A DNA stretch of 54,902 bases from CAYMLQ01 sp964390795 (lineage in GTDB: Bacteria; Verrucomicrobiota; Kiritimatiellia; RFP12; UBA1067), in assembly GCA_964390795.1 (NCBI GenBank), contig CAYMLQ010000004.1:1-54902 (forward strand). The letters run 5' to 3'. A program made the translations under genes and the position numbers. Of this stretch, positions 44,701 to 53,013 are shown piece by piece (the first letter of the stretch is position 1; every line of letters begins with the position of its first letter). The notes beneath the pieces are model-generated. The model was not told the DNA's origin, searched no databases, and worked only from the letters and a program-made list of their open reading frames with translations.

Positions 44701-44954
44701 GGTTCGGCGTCTTCTACTTCGCCGAGGGGCCCACCTATGGCATCCGCATCCTGCTCGGCGCCTCCGGCGAGGCGCTCTGCGTCGTCACGGTGCGCGGAAC
44801 GGTGGAGCTCTATGCGTTGAAACAGGGCGACACGTTCCGCGCACGCGGCAAAGGCAAGATCAAGGGCAAGGCGGGAAGCTGCCCCTTCTGCGTAAAGTTC
44901 GGAAAGACCGTCACAATCACTTACGACGATGGAGAGTGGGATGCGGACTACTGA
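38727..44954 (+). CDS. Very large exported protein with helical stalk and beta-rich C-terminal domain (2075 aa)
   Basis: The ATG has AAGGAG 7 nt upstream. The signal peptide is long (MHGKRSDNTRRVEASCRRAR, then a core ending MVCAQ). Residues about 60-360 are two copies of one module, recognised by RGNTYKATGG / KGNLYTATSN, LLGHEFY / LLGHGLY and VYESA. A jelly-roll-like part (about 390-510) and a CARDB-like domain (about 530-640, ending EGRENNNATWPDFLV) follow. Then come about 800 residues of unrecognised beta sequence with a Cys-rich turn (TGCPGGCAGADN). Residues about 1450-1790 are almost wholly helical with heptad-like segments (LDTVRETLLEVRSQLEDTRA). The last 280 residues are beta-rich with several Cys, a CPFC motif and end DADY. 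It overlaps the next gene by 14 nt. I know no family with this architecture; an envelope scaffold or transport role is a guess. Confidence 0.9.
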   Translation: MHGKRSDNTRRVEASCRRARRWLESVCAAAVCMSAQMVCAQLLPPVADDWARGGLTVVEGWTFASNNAGRVSFTGGESLDPFGASGSAYGTSSFFRGNTYKATGGFSTLLGHEFYLTRSIPVQIAFCVYESAATNGPFALIDQVTVYAPSGSGFISSGQRGVPLRSGKFYAIGAAITETATYQRLTALSLPIECGNLTCVKGVGADSLPADTVTSFTTYSSPHRQRLRLAGGYDEVPDKFTSTSDSSATGYMKGNLYTATSNTWLLGHGLYVPRSATKTINLFVYESAIRTGTYTRVDLQSVTAPAATNFVSASTQIPLTAGHFYLIGGHCSASFSYEFANGFYDAPYGFDWGQAIEGFSSSQPSGPPATVIKAAATNQNVYSACVMVGDRPAVRMDTSAVSMSTNSMTVVVASAGYSDLTLAFDHRESGDDTQAGDGVFVSANGTTFTNVLAIEGTTTAWKHYETNIIALAEAAGVSTSSNLYIRLQQQDDYPWPTDGREFANIRVFAKPDLAWQALDATHASYLFRGSVAKTFNLSGTVRLAGGTNDVVAQDVSVRHRLYDFQGVVQTSTGSFTADVPALGHRQAPFDFSLTVPAGTILTQSYYWVDATLDSAGALAEGRENNNATWPDFLVNHYSGTLRFSNTAATVTLTSWGFQPNFGAPIYSPVRHLITGTGSLADRTFAFTNLMVRKQLSTGDYEIDPDETQFFALPGLSGTTGTIAGVQFLYDSDIHLSRQGVRAFVSVFLPAGCAFVTDPESPWGVAHVKSSSPVSLDANLSPTGTVSIALDGQRRYFFEESKPLYFETSTLLWNTSGGSFAIIPSSVVYAHDGAMDALDALASGGQISLAAAVRRSNDGYYRSAFGSPYFLLLTRDAQGAAQISCIVALAASSFRTHFPYDVALAWDAASGLMIDNDLPADSQASSRLISGRDFSVPYTTGCPGGCAGADNSRPLDCQNVADAFYFTSDGGLFVPCAFSNGTADLRWGYLPSKNDYAQRAYGFSEGVLHVPGHFLRADDCPAALTDDDMPGALLLTAVGGAGDELTRPFEAGYTRGDGNPAGVTVQWQDASCLGKTLVGGKQVLGPYPLDQSCKLYVRSSGISGVHVADSSFGSQTVPIYGYPFRLDCLAFSYLSLVNKGSFTSGKLTVPAPSAFEINFAELRLNCLGDVESAVPSTALTTLDLAYWSARVAPASLQFASTNACSVGDKTLLMDVTLNVASIPEPLFGRLGVLSNGNLSAASDLNVGCDSRLTLPRTVTLPGPGTSHYTLRPVGKAYFNDYRHKGDLYEIGDGMLTFAGELDVPFFENLLVQAFTSAQSSGPPLTYLVGGWPTEGWKIGGQTPFTSAAFDATNAGHPTNNAAPSFSDYIAGNDSAYIPHARREWMAGIGFDIGVRWDSATRSFRSPAPKTSDLIVLQTEYNVPQLNAERAEITFGMQYGELPALNLSSAMFNAVDATTGISERLTSVVGSAVTDALDDGVATLNKLTSTDPTVLLGSTLSDQVNPFVNTLYSALTNAYATGSSVTNVIVGYIRTGEGVQKDTLKTLLGNIVEGTESVGKGLGLAEDLQDKIDDALAMIDAVAAPQLGSVSLLQKVDGEYPLLKALANVLLLFAMPALDEGNSALTQKINDIMDGLTPTLDTVRETLLEVRSQLEDTRAALADNGEFRNELKDLVNNNAAQIDALAATVADRLVTEITALDGAFSPRTNYTPEEIKALLRTTITDALREAVPIGQLQRVVRARMLDVDRQIRGGVDSVMGQVNQAMRDALSEVVGSLDTSVSGMSSALADVLGTGQIEGYAHIQGDSLDKLRLDLAMQLKVPEEMQFAGFLEINNEQTTASGGCAFKEGSTYKVTLGAKDVACNWLGSAMRINCDCFFTLNDGKPKGMGGGIELVGGSLKFETLEVERFGAAVAFGALENYLAASARLVMNGSVEIEGGLFFGRTCTLAPLKLVDANVGDLLGQPPFTGAYVYGEGWVPIYDYGCAFRIKAGAGFGVFYFAEGPTYGIRILLGASGEALCVVTVRGTVELYALKQGDTFRARGKGKIKGKAGSCPFCVKFGKTVTITYDDGEWDADY

Positions 44955-47900
44955 TAAGATCACCCGAGGACGGCATCCTTGCCGGATCGCCGGGCTGTTG
45001 CTGTCCCTGCTGCTCGCGGCCGGGCCAGGTTCGGCGCAGACCGACGATCCCATGCTCTTCTGCATGGCCACGACCGTCCGGCTGGCCAACAAAGACTGGG
45101 CCTACGTGCTCTGGGACGTCAGCGCGGGCGCCGCGCTTCCCGACGAGGCCTTCGCGATCCACGCCCGCGCTGGCGCGCCCTCCGCAGGCGGCACCTTCGC
45201 GCGGGTCATGGTCGCTCAGCGCCAGCGGGATCCCGCCGCGATTGCCTGGCTCATCGCGCGTGCAGAGGCCATCGGGCAGACGGCTGCCGACCTCTCGGAA
45301 CTGCTCGACACCGTGTTCGCCGATCTGGCCCTTGCGCCTGACCTGACGTTGGCGCAGCGGCTCGCCGCCGTGATCCGCGCGGCCGACGAGAACCCCGAGG
45401 TGGCCGAGAACCTCACTTTTCTCGCCCGCCGCCACGCCGCTATCGCCATGGCTGTGGGCCGTGCCGCCGCCGTGCCCATCGCCTCCTCCGGCCAGAGCAC
45501 GATCGAGCTGCGCGCCTACGACCCGGCCACGGACACCTCCGGCACGCTGCGCAGCCGCGTGAGCGTCACCGCGAACGACCCTCGGATACTGCCCGCGCCG
45601 ACGGGGCTCACCGACGCCTCGGTGGCGTCCCCCAAGGGGCACCTCGCGATCGGCCTGCGCTGGTCCGTCACCGACGCTTACCGCCGCGTCTCGCTGCTGG
45701 GCTTCGGCTTCAACGTCTACCGCATCAACCGTGCCTACGCCGAACAGAAGGGTTACCACCTCACACCGCCCTTGACCGCAGATCTGCTGAACCGGCTCGC
45801 CCAAGTCCCAACACAGGTCAAGCGTGTGAACCGTCTGCCGGTGCTGTTCGATGACGACGACACGCCCCCCGGAGAGCCCTATTTCATTGACGACAACAAC
45901 CGCTTCGAGCCGAATGCCACGCCCTTCGCAGACGGCCAGCAGTTCTATTATTACGTGACCGCCTGCGACGTGCTCGGGCGCGACGGCGACGTCTCGCCCG
46001 GCGTGCTGCTCACGGCCCGCGACCGGCTGGCGCCGCTCGTCCCCATCGGCGTGCAGGCCCGCCGCATGCGCCTGTACGACACGGCTGCGCACGCACGCGA
46101 CTTCGGCGTCGAGGTCTCCTGGAAACCCAACCCGCAGACCAGCAATGAATCCACCTCCGTCTATTACGTTTACCGCTACACCAACCAAACGGACGTGACC
46201 TTCCGCTCGACCAACACCGCGCTGAACCGCATCGGAGCGCCGATCGCGCAGAGCACCAACGCGACGCGGCTGGCCTTCATCGACACCGGTGTCGGCGAGG
46301 CCGACATCGGACACAACCGATACTACACCGTGCGTGCGGTCGAATACGCGGCCGCCAGCACCAACTGGTCCGGCCACAGCGCGCCTGTGGCCTGCAACCT
46401 GCGCGACGAGGACGGGCCGGGGCTGCCGCAAGCCCAGCTCTACGTGGACCGGCTCAGCGTCACCCTGTATAGCGGAGCGCCAACCCTCGTCCCCGCGCCG
46501 TCACGGACCGCCTCCAGCGGTTTCCTGCTGGTCTGCAACCTCTCCAACTACCTTGCCCGCAGCGCGGTCAGCCAGATCGAGTTCCGCGGCCGCGTGACCG
46601 CCAGCAACAGCATTCCCGCCGCCGTGCTCGGCCGCTATCCGGTCACTCCGGGCGTCATGGCTGTCACCAGCCTGTTCCTCCGCGCGGAGCAGAGCGTGCC
46701 CTGGAGCTTCTGGTGCCGGGCGATCCTCAAAGACGGCCGCGTATCCAACTCTGCTTACACGTTGGGCCAGGAGCCTCCAAACAGCAAACTGCAGGTCAAC
46801 AAGATCCTCGTCTTCGCCGCTACAGGCCTCGTCTCGCGCGTGTCGGGCGACGGCTACAGACACTACACCCCTCCGGCCGACCTCCCGCCGCCAGCCGGTG
46901 TTCAGATCCCGACCAACGGCCCCCCCAGCGTGGGCCTCCAGCTCGACGGCGACTCATATGAGTGGCGTCTTTACACGCAGATCGACGGCGGGGCCTTGAC
47001 CCTCGCGCGGCAAGGCCTCGGCCAGCCCAACACCGAGACCAATGTCTGCAGCGAGGTTCCCCGTTACCTCCATGACACGTGGGTCAAGTACTACGTCCAA
47101 ACCTTCGACAACAGCGGCAATCCCAGTCCGCTCAGGCTCATTGGCCGCAGCCTCATCCCAGGTGCGATCATGCCGTCCGCAGTCGACTCCGTCATCCTCA
47201 CAACGTCGGGCACCACCAACAGCCCGTCGCTCACGATCACCTGGTTGGCCTCGCCCTACGGCGTCGACCGCTTCGCCGTCAACATCGGCATGTACTGCCT
47301 TAAGCCGCCCGTCTCGTGGCCTGCCTCCGGGCTGAGCACGAACCTCGCAGGCGAGAGCGGCTTCGTCTTGCGCGTGCCGTGCCCCAATGGGCATGACGCC
47401 ATCGCCCATGTCGGCCGCTACGAGACCCCTCGTGTCGGCGCGGCGTTTAGCACGCCACAGACCAACCGCTTCACCGTGACCCTTCCAATCCAGCTTAACG
47501 AGAGCTATTTTGTTCAGGTGGCGGCTGTCGGCACTTCCGCCGAGGGAGCGCCCTCTCCCTGGCAGGAAGCCAAATGGACCGCGCCCGTCCCGACCAACCA
47601 AGTCGAAGTGCCCTGGCCCACTCGAGACCTTCCGACGGTCCGGGATACCATCGGATCCGACATCCGCCCCGTGTTCATCCCGTTCTTGGATTATGACGAT
47701 ACTATTCCCCGCAACACGGCCGCCGTGGTCATCGGACGCGTCCCTGAGAACCCAGGAGAATTTCACACCGTGGCCGGCGGGTACCTGCTGCCGACAGGTG
47801 ACGCGGTCGAGTCCTACCTGTTCGAGCTTGACGGCACCGACCCGCTGCCGCCGTTCGTGCTCTACCGCCGGCAGGTGGCGAATGCCCTCTTCCCCAACGT

Positions 47901-48192
47901 GTCCGGCCAGTGCGTCCAGACGACCCCGCTAATCGAGAGCTTTGCCTCCGTACTCGAAACAGGCGCCACGACTCACCGCCGCATTCGCGACCCCTACCTG
48001 ATCGTCGGCAAGCTCACGCTCGGCAGCACGGCGGACTACGACGACATCTGCGTGCGCGACCGCCTCGGCATCGTCGGGGGCGCCACCTACGAGTACTACC
48101 TGATGCGCTTCGACACGCGCCACGAGCCGCGCGACGTCCTCAAACTCGGCACGGTGACCATTCCGGTAAGGGAGATCAAAGGAGAAGAATGA
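44941..48192 (+). CDS. Large exported protein with fibronectin-type modules (1083 aa)
   Basis: ATG 44941 is chosen over ATG 44929 because GGAG lies 6 nt before it. It overlaps the 2075-aa gene by 14 nt and the next gene by 4 nt, so translation is probably coupled on both sides. It has a signal peptide (MRTTDKITRGRHPCRIAG, core LLLSLLLAAG, then GSAQ). Residues 60-180 are helical (AIAWLIARAEAIGQTAADLS). The rest is beta-rich with fibronectin-III-like spacing, for example GVEVSWKPNPQTSNESTSVY followed by YVYRYTN, and VRAVEYAAAS. The end (ILKLGT-like VLKLGTVTIPVREIKGEE) has no sorting signal. Cys are few. Function is unknown; its stoichiometric coupling to its neighbours suggests a shared complex. 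Confidence 0.88.
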   Translation: MRTTDKITRGRHPCRIAGLLLSLLLAAGPGSAQTDDPMLFCMATTVRLANKDWAYVLWDVSAGAALPDEAFAIHARAGAPSAGGTFARVMVAQRQRDPAAIAWLIARAEAIGQTAADLSELLDTVFADLALAPDLTLAQRLAAVIRAADENPEVAENLTFLARRHAAIAMAVGRAAAVPIASSGQSTIELRAYDPATDTSGTLRSRVSVTANDPRILPAPTGLTDASVASPKGHLAIGLRWSVTDAYRRVSLLGFGFNVYRINRAYAEQKGYHLTPPLTADLLNRLAQVPTQVKRVNRLPVLFDDDDTPPGEPYFIDDNNRFEPNATPFADGQQFYYYVTACDVLGRDGDVSPGVLLTARDRLAPLVPIGVQARRMRLYDTAAHARDFGVEVSWKPNPQTSNESTSVYYVYRYTNQTDVTFRSTNTALNRIGAPIAQSTNATRLAFIDTGVGEADIGHNRYYTVRAVEYAAASTNWSGHSAPVACNLRDEDGPGLPQAQLYVDRLSVTLYSGAPTLVPAPSRTASSGFLLVCNLSNYLARSAVSQIEFRGRVTASNSIPAAVLGRYPVTPGVMAVTSLFLRAEQSVPWSFWCRAILKDGRVSNSAYTLGQEPPNSKLQVNKILVFAATGLVSRVSGDGYRHYTPPADLPPPAGVQIPTNGPPSVGLQLDGDSYEWRLYTQIDGGALTLARQGLGQPNTETNVCSEVPRYLHDTWVKYYVQTFDNSGNPSPLRLIGRSLIPGAIMPSAVDSVILTTSGTTNSPSLTITWLASPYGVDRFAVNIGMYCLKPPVSWPASGLSTNLAGESGFVLRVPCPNGHDAIAHVGRYETPRVGAAFSTPQTNRFTVTLPIQLNESYFVQVAAVGTSAEGAPSPWQEAKWTAPVPTNQVEVPWPTRDLPTVRDTIGSDIRPVFIPFLDYDDTIPRNTAAVVIGRVPENPGEFHTVAGGYLLPTGDAVESYLFELDGTDPLPPFVLYRRQVANALFPNVSGQCVQTTPLIESFASVLETGATTHRRIRDPYLIVGKLTLGSTADYDDICVRDRLGIVGGATYEYYLMRFDTRHEPRDVLKLGTVTIPVREIKGEE

Positions 48193-51100
48193 GAACACCC
48201 TGCATCCTCGCCTTTGCGCTGGCAGCCAGCCTGGCCCAGCCCGCCTTCCAGGCGCGGGCGGACGCGCCGCTGTGGGTCAACCGCACCCCCACCGAATTCG
48301 CCGCGCTGCTCGACGCCGATGGCGACGGCGACCTCGACGCGGTCGTCGCAGACCGCGCCACCGGCCTCCTGCGCGTCGCCCGCCGCACCAGCTCCACCAC
48401 GTTCTCGTGGGAGACGCCGACGCCCGGCGGCCTCGCGCCCCTCGACGGCATGGCCGCCGGCGCGGTGGTCACCAACACGCGCCAGTCTGTCGCCCTCGTC
48501 GGCACGCTCGCCAACCGCGTCGCGCTGGTCGACCTCAACACCGCAGCCTCCGCCCGTACGCCGCAGACGCTCTTTCCTCGCCGTATCGGGCCGCACGTGG
48601 CCGTCGCGCAGGACACCTTGCCCGCCGCCGCGGGCGACGAACTCTTCGTCACCTCCGACTTCAACAGTTCCAGCCCCCATTCACGCCAGCTCTTCGCACG
48701 CGCCTCTGGCGGCTCGCTTGTCGAGACCAACACCCACTCCGGCAGCCTCATTTTTGCCTTTGCGGCCGCCGTCGCCCCCTCCAATAACGCCCTGCCTCGC
48801 GTCGTCGGCGTCCCGCCCGGTTACCTCGGCATCTTTGGAGCCGGAACCAATGCGACCACGCTGGTCACCTACCCCGCGCTCGCCCTCACCGCCAACTCGC
48901 AGTTCATCTACGGCTTCTTCGTTCCGGGCTCAACCTTCGGCCAGATTCTTGCCTACACGCCCGGCTCGACCAATTCCTACGCCGTCCCGCTCGTCACGCA
49001 CGCCACCTATGGTGCCACCCTCGGAACCGCCGTCGCGCGCACCTTGCCCGCCGTCCCCCTCAGCCTCATCCCCGGACCGGCCACCAACGAGGTCACGCTC
49101 GTGTCGACCAACGGCTCTGCCGCAGTCTACACGTTCAACGGCACAACCTTCGCGCTCGTCAACACACTCGCCCTGCCGACCGGGACCGCAGGCGCGTTTA
49201 GCGGTTCTCTGACCGACCGGTCGAACGGCCTCACCCTGATGTTGATCGATACCGACGGCGACGGCCGCAGCGACCAGTCGTGCCGTTACGGGCTCTCCGT
49301 CGGACGGTACGTCGCCCTCGACCCGCCCGTCGCGATCTCCTCGCTCGCCAACCGCGAGGGCCACCCCAACACGCTCGCCTTCATCGGCGAACCGCTGGTC
49401 GCCTCAAACGCCACACGCGTTGCGGCCTACACCGTCTCCGACTGGTCCACCACCAAGAGCGGCGTCACCCCCAACGCGACGATCTGGGCGGTGGCGGACC
49501 GCGGCCCGGCCCTCGGCCTGCAGACCTCCGCGACGGCGGCCACCGTCAGCGGGGTTCCCGCCGACGCCACCCACATCCTCGTCGACCAGCTCGCCGCGGA
49601 CATCGGCGTCCAGCCCCTCTTCGCAGCCGCAGGTGAGTCGGTCAGCGCCGTGCGCATCGACCCCGCCGGCGGTAGCTTCGACACCGCCGTTCAGGTCACG
49701 CTCACCGCGCCCGCCTCGGTCGACCGCATCCGCTACCGCCTCGCGGCGGCCGACCCCTGGTCTGAGTCTGTCGGAACCACCGTCAAGCTCTGGCTGTTCA
49801 AGAATACCTCGCTCCAGTACTATGGCTTCAACACCGGCAACGGCCGGTCCACGCCGATCGCAACGGCAGCGTTCACGTTCACGCGCCCGCCAGAAGCGCA
49901 GGACGGCGACGGCGACGGCGTACCCGATTTCGTGGAGCTGCAGCGCGGCCTCGACCCGACCGACGGCCAAGACGCGGACGACGACGGGCTCTCCGACCTC
50001 GACGAACTCCTCGGCGGCACCAAGCCCAACGACGCCGACAGCGATAACGACACCTTCACCGACCGTCAGGAGCGCGCCGCAGGCACCAACCCCAACAGCA
50101 CCAACAGCGTCCCGACGGAGACGCAGCTTCAAGAGGGCGACGTCACCGCCAACGAGCGACTGGCCAGCTACGACTTCCGGCTCGGCCCCGAGCCTTACGA
50201 CGGCTTCCTCCTGCTCAACACGAACTGCGCGGCCGGCGTGCCCTGCCTCGTGACCGCCCTCGACGGCAGCCTGCTCGGCACCGCAAACACCTCCTACAAG
50301 GGCTTCCCCGGCATCAGAAATCCGGCGCTGGCCTTCGAAGGCCTGCCGGCCCCGTTCGCCGGCCTGTTCGCCGGCTTCACCACGCCCGCCCATTTCGATA
50401 TCACTACGGCACGCGCCGACAAGACGCTCGGCCTCGAGCTAGTCAAACTCATCGTCGCGCCGACGGTCGCGCCGGTCGCCGTCGCTTACTCTTGGTCGGG
50501 CGGCTCGCAGGCGACCGAAGCCGCCGCGTGGACCAACGCCGCGCGCTTAGCCTACGCGACCGCCTCGCGCACCATCACCTCCAACTCGGCCAACTACTAC
50601 GATACCTTGGCGGCCGCCCTGTTCGAGGCGTTTGTCGCAAGCAACCTCCAGGCCCGCGGCCTGTTCGCCACCAACGCCCTCAGCCTCTTCCCCGCCCGCG
50701 CCGAGCCGGCCGCGCTGCCGCACCCCGCGGTTGGCCAGCTCCTGGCGCTGCAAGCCTACGACGTTGGCGGACAGCCCGCCTACAGGCTCACCAACGCGCT
50801 GGACTGGCTGCGCAGGTCCTGCGAAACCAGCCTGTATTCACGGGTCTCGACCCTGCGCACGACGACGCGCAACATCTACCGCTACGCCTGCATCAGCAAC
50901 AGCGCCGCCCCCGGCAAGTACCCGCTCCCGCTCGACGCCCTCCGCCACCTCATCCGCACCGGCACCGTACCGGGCGGCTACACGAACCACATCACCGCCT
51001 CCACGGCATCCACCGCCAAGTTCGGCGCCGACTACCTGTTTGAGCGCCTTCCGCAACGGCAGCTCGTTACGCTCGACCTACTCGCCGGCGGTGCGCAACC

Positions 51101-51740
51101 CACCGACACCGCCGTGCTGCTTGACCCCGATACGAGCCTCCTGTACAGCCTCGTCGAGTCGGACGGCGACGCCTTCGGCCTGTCGCTCGCCTTGGCCGTG
51201 CCTTCCAACAGTACCGTCCGCGTCGTCGGCTTCCGCAACGGCCCCGATTCACGGCGCGGCGCGAACTTCGAGGTCGAAGTGGTCAGCCTCACGGTCACCG
51301 CCTTGCCCGCCCACTCGCCCGCCGACCAGAACGCCAACCTGCTCCCCGATGCTTATGAACTGCTCGTGTTCGGCGCAGCCGGCGCGGCACCGGAGCACGA
51401 CTCCGACGACGACGGCGCAAGCGACCTGCAGGAGTATCTGGAGAATACCGACCCCACCGACTCCACCGACACCCCATCCTTTTCCACACCTGCGCTGGGC
51501 GCACCCGACGTCGCGATCACTGTCGAGGGGACTGCCCTTGCCGTCTCCTGGGACTTGCCGGCACGCTATCAAAGCCGCTTCACGTTCACGCTGGAGACGA
51601 CGGACGACCTGAACAACACGCCCTTCGCTGCTCACGCATCCGCCGTGGCCACAAGTGACGGCGATACGATGCGTTGCGAACTTCTGCGGGCACCGGAGGG
51701 AGCCAAACGATTCTACCGTATCCGCACCGCACTGCGTTAA
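48189..51740 (+). CDS. Large exported protein with FG-GAP-like and thrombospondin type 3-like calcium repeats (1183 aa)
   Basis: ATG 48189 shares ATGA with the previous stop codon; AAAGGAG lies 4 nt upstream. Signal peptide MRTPCILAFALAASLAQPAF followed by QARA. The N-terminal half looks like a VCBS/FG-GAP propeller: LDADGDGDLDAVVADRATG (about 38-56) and LIDTDGDGRSDQS (about 350). Residues about 570-640 are thrombospondin type 3-like calcium loops (DGDGDGVPDFVELQRGLDP, DADDDGLSDLDELLGG). A middle region of about 400 residues is unrecognised. A second loop set (DSDDDGASDLQEYLENTDP, about 1060) precedes a C-terminal domain ending RFYRIRTALR, similar in style to the end of the giant Ig-repeat protein. 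That shared end may be a common surface-localisation domain. It is the last gene of the block. Confidence 0.9.
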   Translation: MRTPCILAFALAASLAQPAFQARADAPLWVNRTPTEFAALLDADGDGDLDAVVADRATGLLRVARRTSSTTFSWETPTPGGLAPLDGMAAGAVVTNTRQSVALVGTLANRVALVDLNTAASARTPQTLFPRRIGPHVAVAQDTLPAAAGDELFVTSDFNSSSPHSRQLFARASGGSLVETNTHSGSLIFAFAAAVAPSNNALPRVVGVPPGYLGIFGAGTNATTLVTYPALALTANSQFIYGFFVPGSTFGQILAYTPGSTNSYAVPLVTHATYGATLGTAVARTLPAVPLSLIPGPATNEVTLVSTNGSAAVYTFNGTTFALVNTLALPTGTAGAFSGSLTDRSNGLTLMLIDTDGDGRSDQSCRYGLSVGRYVALDPPVAISSLANREGHPNTLAFIGEPLVASNATRVAAYTVSDWSTTKSGVTPNATIWAVADRGPALGLQTSATAATVSGVPADATHILVDQLAADIGVQPLFAAAGESVSAVRIDPAGGSFDTAVQVTLTAPASVDRIRYRLAAADPWSESVGTTVKLWLFKNTSLQYYGFNTGNGRSTPIATAAFTFTRPPEAQDGDGDGVPDFVELQRGLDPTDGQDADDDGLSDLDELLGGTKPNDADSDNDTFTDRQERAAGTNPNSTNSVPTETQLQEGDVTANERLASYDFRLGPEPYDGFLLLNTNCAAGVPCLVTALDGSLLGTANTSYKGFPGIRNPALAFEGLPAPFAGLFAGFTTPAHFDITTARADKTLGLELVKLIVAPTVAPVAVAYSWSGGSQATEAAAWTNAARLAYATASRTITSNSANYYDTLAAALFEAFVASNLQARGLFATNALSLFPARAEPAALPHPAVGQLLALQAYDVGGQPAYRLTNALDWLRRSCETSLYSRVSTLRTTTRNIYRYACISNSAAPGKYPLPLDALRHLIRTGTVPGGYTNHITASTASTAKFGADYLFERLPQRQLVTLDLLAGGAQPTDTAVLLDPDTSLLYSLVESDGDAFGLSLALAVPSNSTVRVVGFRNGPDSRRGANFEVEVVSLTVTALPAHSPADQNANLLPDAYELLVFGAAGAAPEHDSDDDGASDLQEYLENTDPTDSTDTPSFSTPALGAPDVAITVEGTALAVSWDLPARYQSRFTFTLETTDDLNNTPFAAHASAVATSDGDTMRCELLRAPEGAKRFYRIRTALR

Positions 51741-51778
51741 ATTGGCGTTAAGCTGCCTATAACCGTTGACCCGTTACC

Positions 51779-51784
51779 TATAAT
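51779..51784 (+). promoter_or_regulatory. Candidate -10 element (TATAAT) before the glycosyltransferase gene
   Basis: A perfect TATAAT, with TTGACC at 51766 only 7 nt upstream, too close to be its -35. The A+T-rich 60-bp gap separates the glycosyltransferase from the secreted-protein block. Confidence 0.35.
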
Positions 51785-51803
51785 CAGGGTAAGCTTATGT
51801 CCT

Positions 51804-52961
51804 ATGAAAGTGCTGTGGGTTGATTTGGTCTCAGAACTGGGGGGGGCACAGCGGAGCATGCTGGAGCTGTGCATCGCCTTGCCTTCCTTCGGAATCGATA
51901 TTGTCGCCGCCGTCCCCAACGGCCCTTTGTTCGACCAGCTCAAAGCGGCCGGGATTACGGTTTACCCGGTCTCCGCCGTGCGAGCCAAACGGCATGGGTG
52001 GGGCCTCTTTACGACCACCGCCAAGCTGTTGCGCGCCCCCGCCACTGTTTCGCAAATCGTCCGCGCCGTCAAGCCTGACATCCTGCACGCCAACAGCCTG
52101 CCCGCCTTCTTGGCAACCAGCCACGCCGTGTCCCGCACGCCCGTTCTCTGGCACGTCCGCGACCTGCGCCTTCCCGCGATCGTCGCCCGAGACGCGTCGA
52201 AAAAAGCCGCCCGCATCATCGCCGCCTCCGAGGCCATCGACGAGTACCTGGTCGACATCCTTTCCCCCCGGCTTCTGGGCCGCATCCGCGTGATCAGAAA
52301 CGGAATCGACGCAACCCGCTTCCAACCCGGCGACAAAAGCGCCGCCCGTCAGGCGTTCGGGCTGCCTCAGTCCGCCCCTGTCATCGGCATGATCGCCCAC
52401 CTCGTCCCCTGGAAGCGCCACGACGTCTTCATCCAAACCGCCGCCCTCATCCGCCAGCAGCGCCCGGACGCCTGTTTCGTCGCGGTCGGAAGGGATCTTT
52501 TCCAAGAGAACAAACGGTGGGGCGCCCTGCTCGAAAAAAAGATCGCCGAAGCCAGCCTTCAGGACAGCTTCCGCTGGATCAGGGATCTCGACGCCGCCGA
52601 AACGCTCCTGCCCGCCTTTGACCTGCTTCTGCACCCCGCCCTGAACGAGCCGTTCGGTCGCGTCATCTGCGAGGCCATGGCCTCCCACATCCCCGTCATC
52701 GCGACCACGTCAGGCGGCCCGGCCACCATCATCAAAAACAGGGTCTCAGGCATCCTCGTGCCCGACGGCAATGCGCCGCGCATGGCTGAAGAGGCCCTCG
52801 CCCTGCTCGCCGATCCGGCCCGCGCCGCCCTTATCGCCGACGCCGGCCGCCGCCGCGTGCTGGAGCAGTACACCACGCGCCACGTCTGCGAGCAGCTCGT
52901 CGGCGAGTACCGCGCCACCCTCACCGCCGAGACAACGTCCGAGGGAAGCACCGACGAATAG
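51804..52961 (+). CDS. GT4-family glycosyltransferase
   Basis: 385 residues with two Rossmann-like domains (GT-B fold). The N-terminal domain has ELGGAQRSMLELCIAL (the G-G-x-x acceptor-side loop), and ILHANSLPAFLATSHA. The C-terminal domain has IRNGIDATRFQPGD, GMIAHLVPWKRHDVFIQTAA (donor site) and the E-x7-E motif NEPFGRVICEA followed by TTSGGPATIIKNRVSGILV. It should transfer a sugar from a nucleotide sugar, keeping the anomeric configuration, to a cell-surface glycan. Sugar and acceptor cannot be told. No signal peptide or membrane span is visible, so it is cytoplasmic or peripheral. No other glycan genes are adjacent. The ATG has no clear ribosome binding site (AGGG is 14 nt away). Confidence 0.9.
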   Translation: MKVLWVDLVSELGGAQRSMLELCIALPSFGIDIVAAVPNGPLFDQLKAAGITVYPVSAVRAKRHGWGLFTTTAKLLRAPATVSQIVRAVKPDILHANSLPAFLATSHAVSRTPVLWHVRDLRLPAIVARDASKKAARIIAASEAIDEYLVDILSPRLLGRIRVIRNGIDATRFQPGDKSAARQAFGLPQSAPVIGMIAHLVPWKRHDVFIQTAALIRQQRPDACFVAVGRDLFQENKRWGALLEKKIAEASLQDSFRWIRDLDAAETLLPAFDLLLHPALNEPFGRVICEAMASHIPVIATTSGGPATIIKNRVSGILVPDGNAPRMAEEALALLADPARAALIADAGRRRVLEQYTTRHVCEQLVGEYRATLTAETTSEGSTDE

Positions 52962-52998
52962 GAGCGTTTCGCCCTTCCACAGCCAGTCCCTTTCGCGC

Positions 52999-53004
52999 TA
53001 CACT
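52999..53004 (+). promoter_or_regulatory. Candidate -10 element (TACACT) for pyrC, possibly leaderless
   Basis: TACACT ends 9 nt before the pyrC ATG and no ribosome binding site is visible between them. A weak -35 (TTCCAC, 52975-52980) is at 18 nt. The spacing is that of leaderless promoters. Confidence 0.35.
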
Positions 53005-53013
53005 CTGCGTGTT

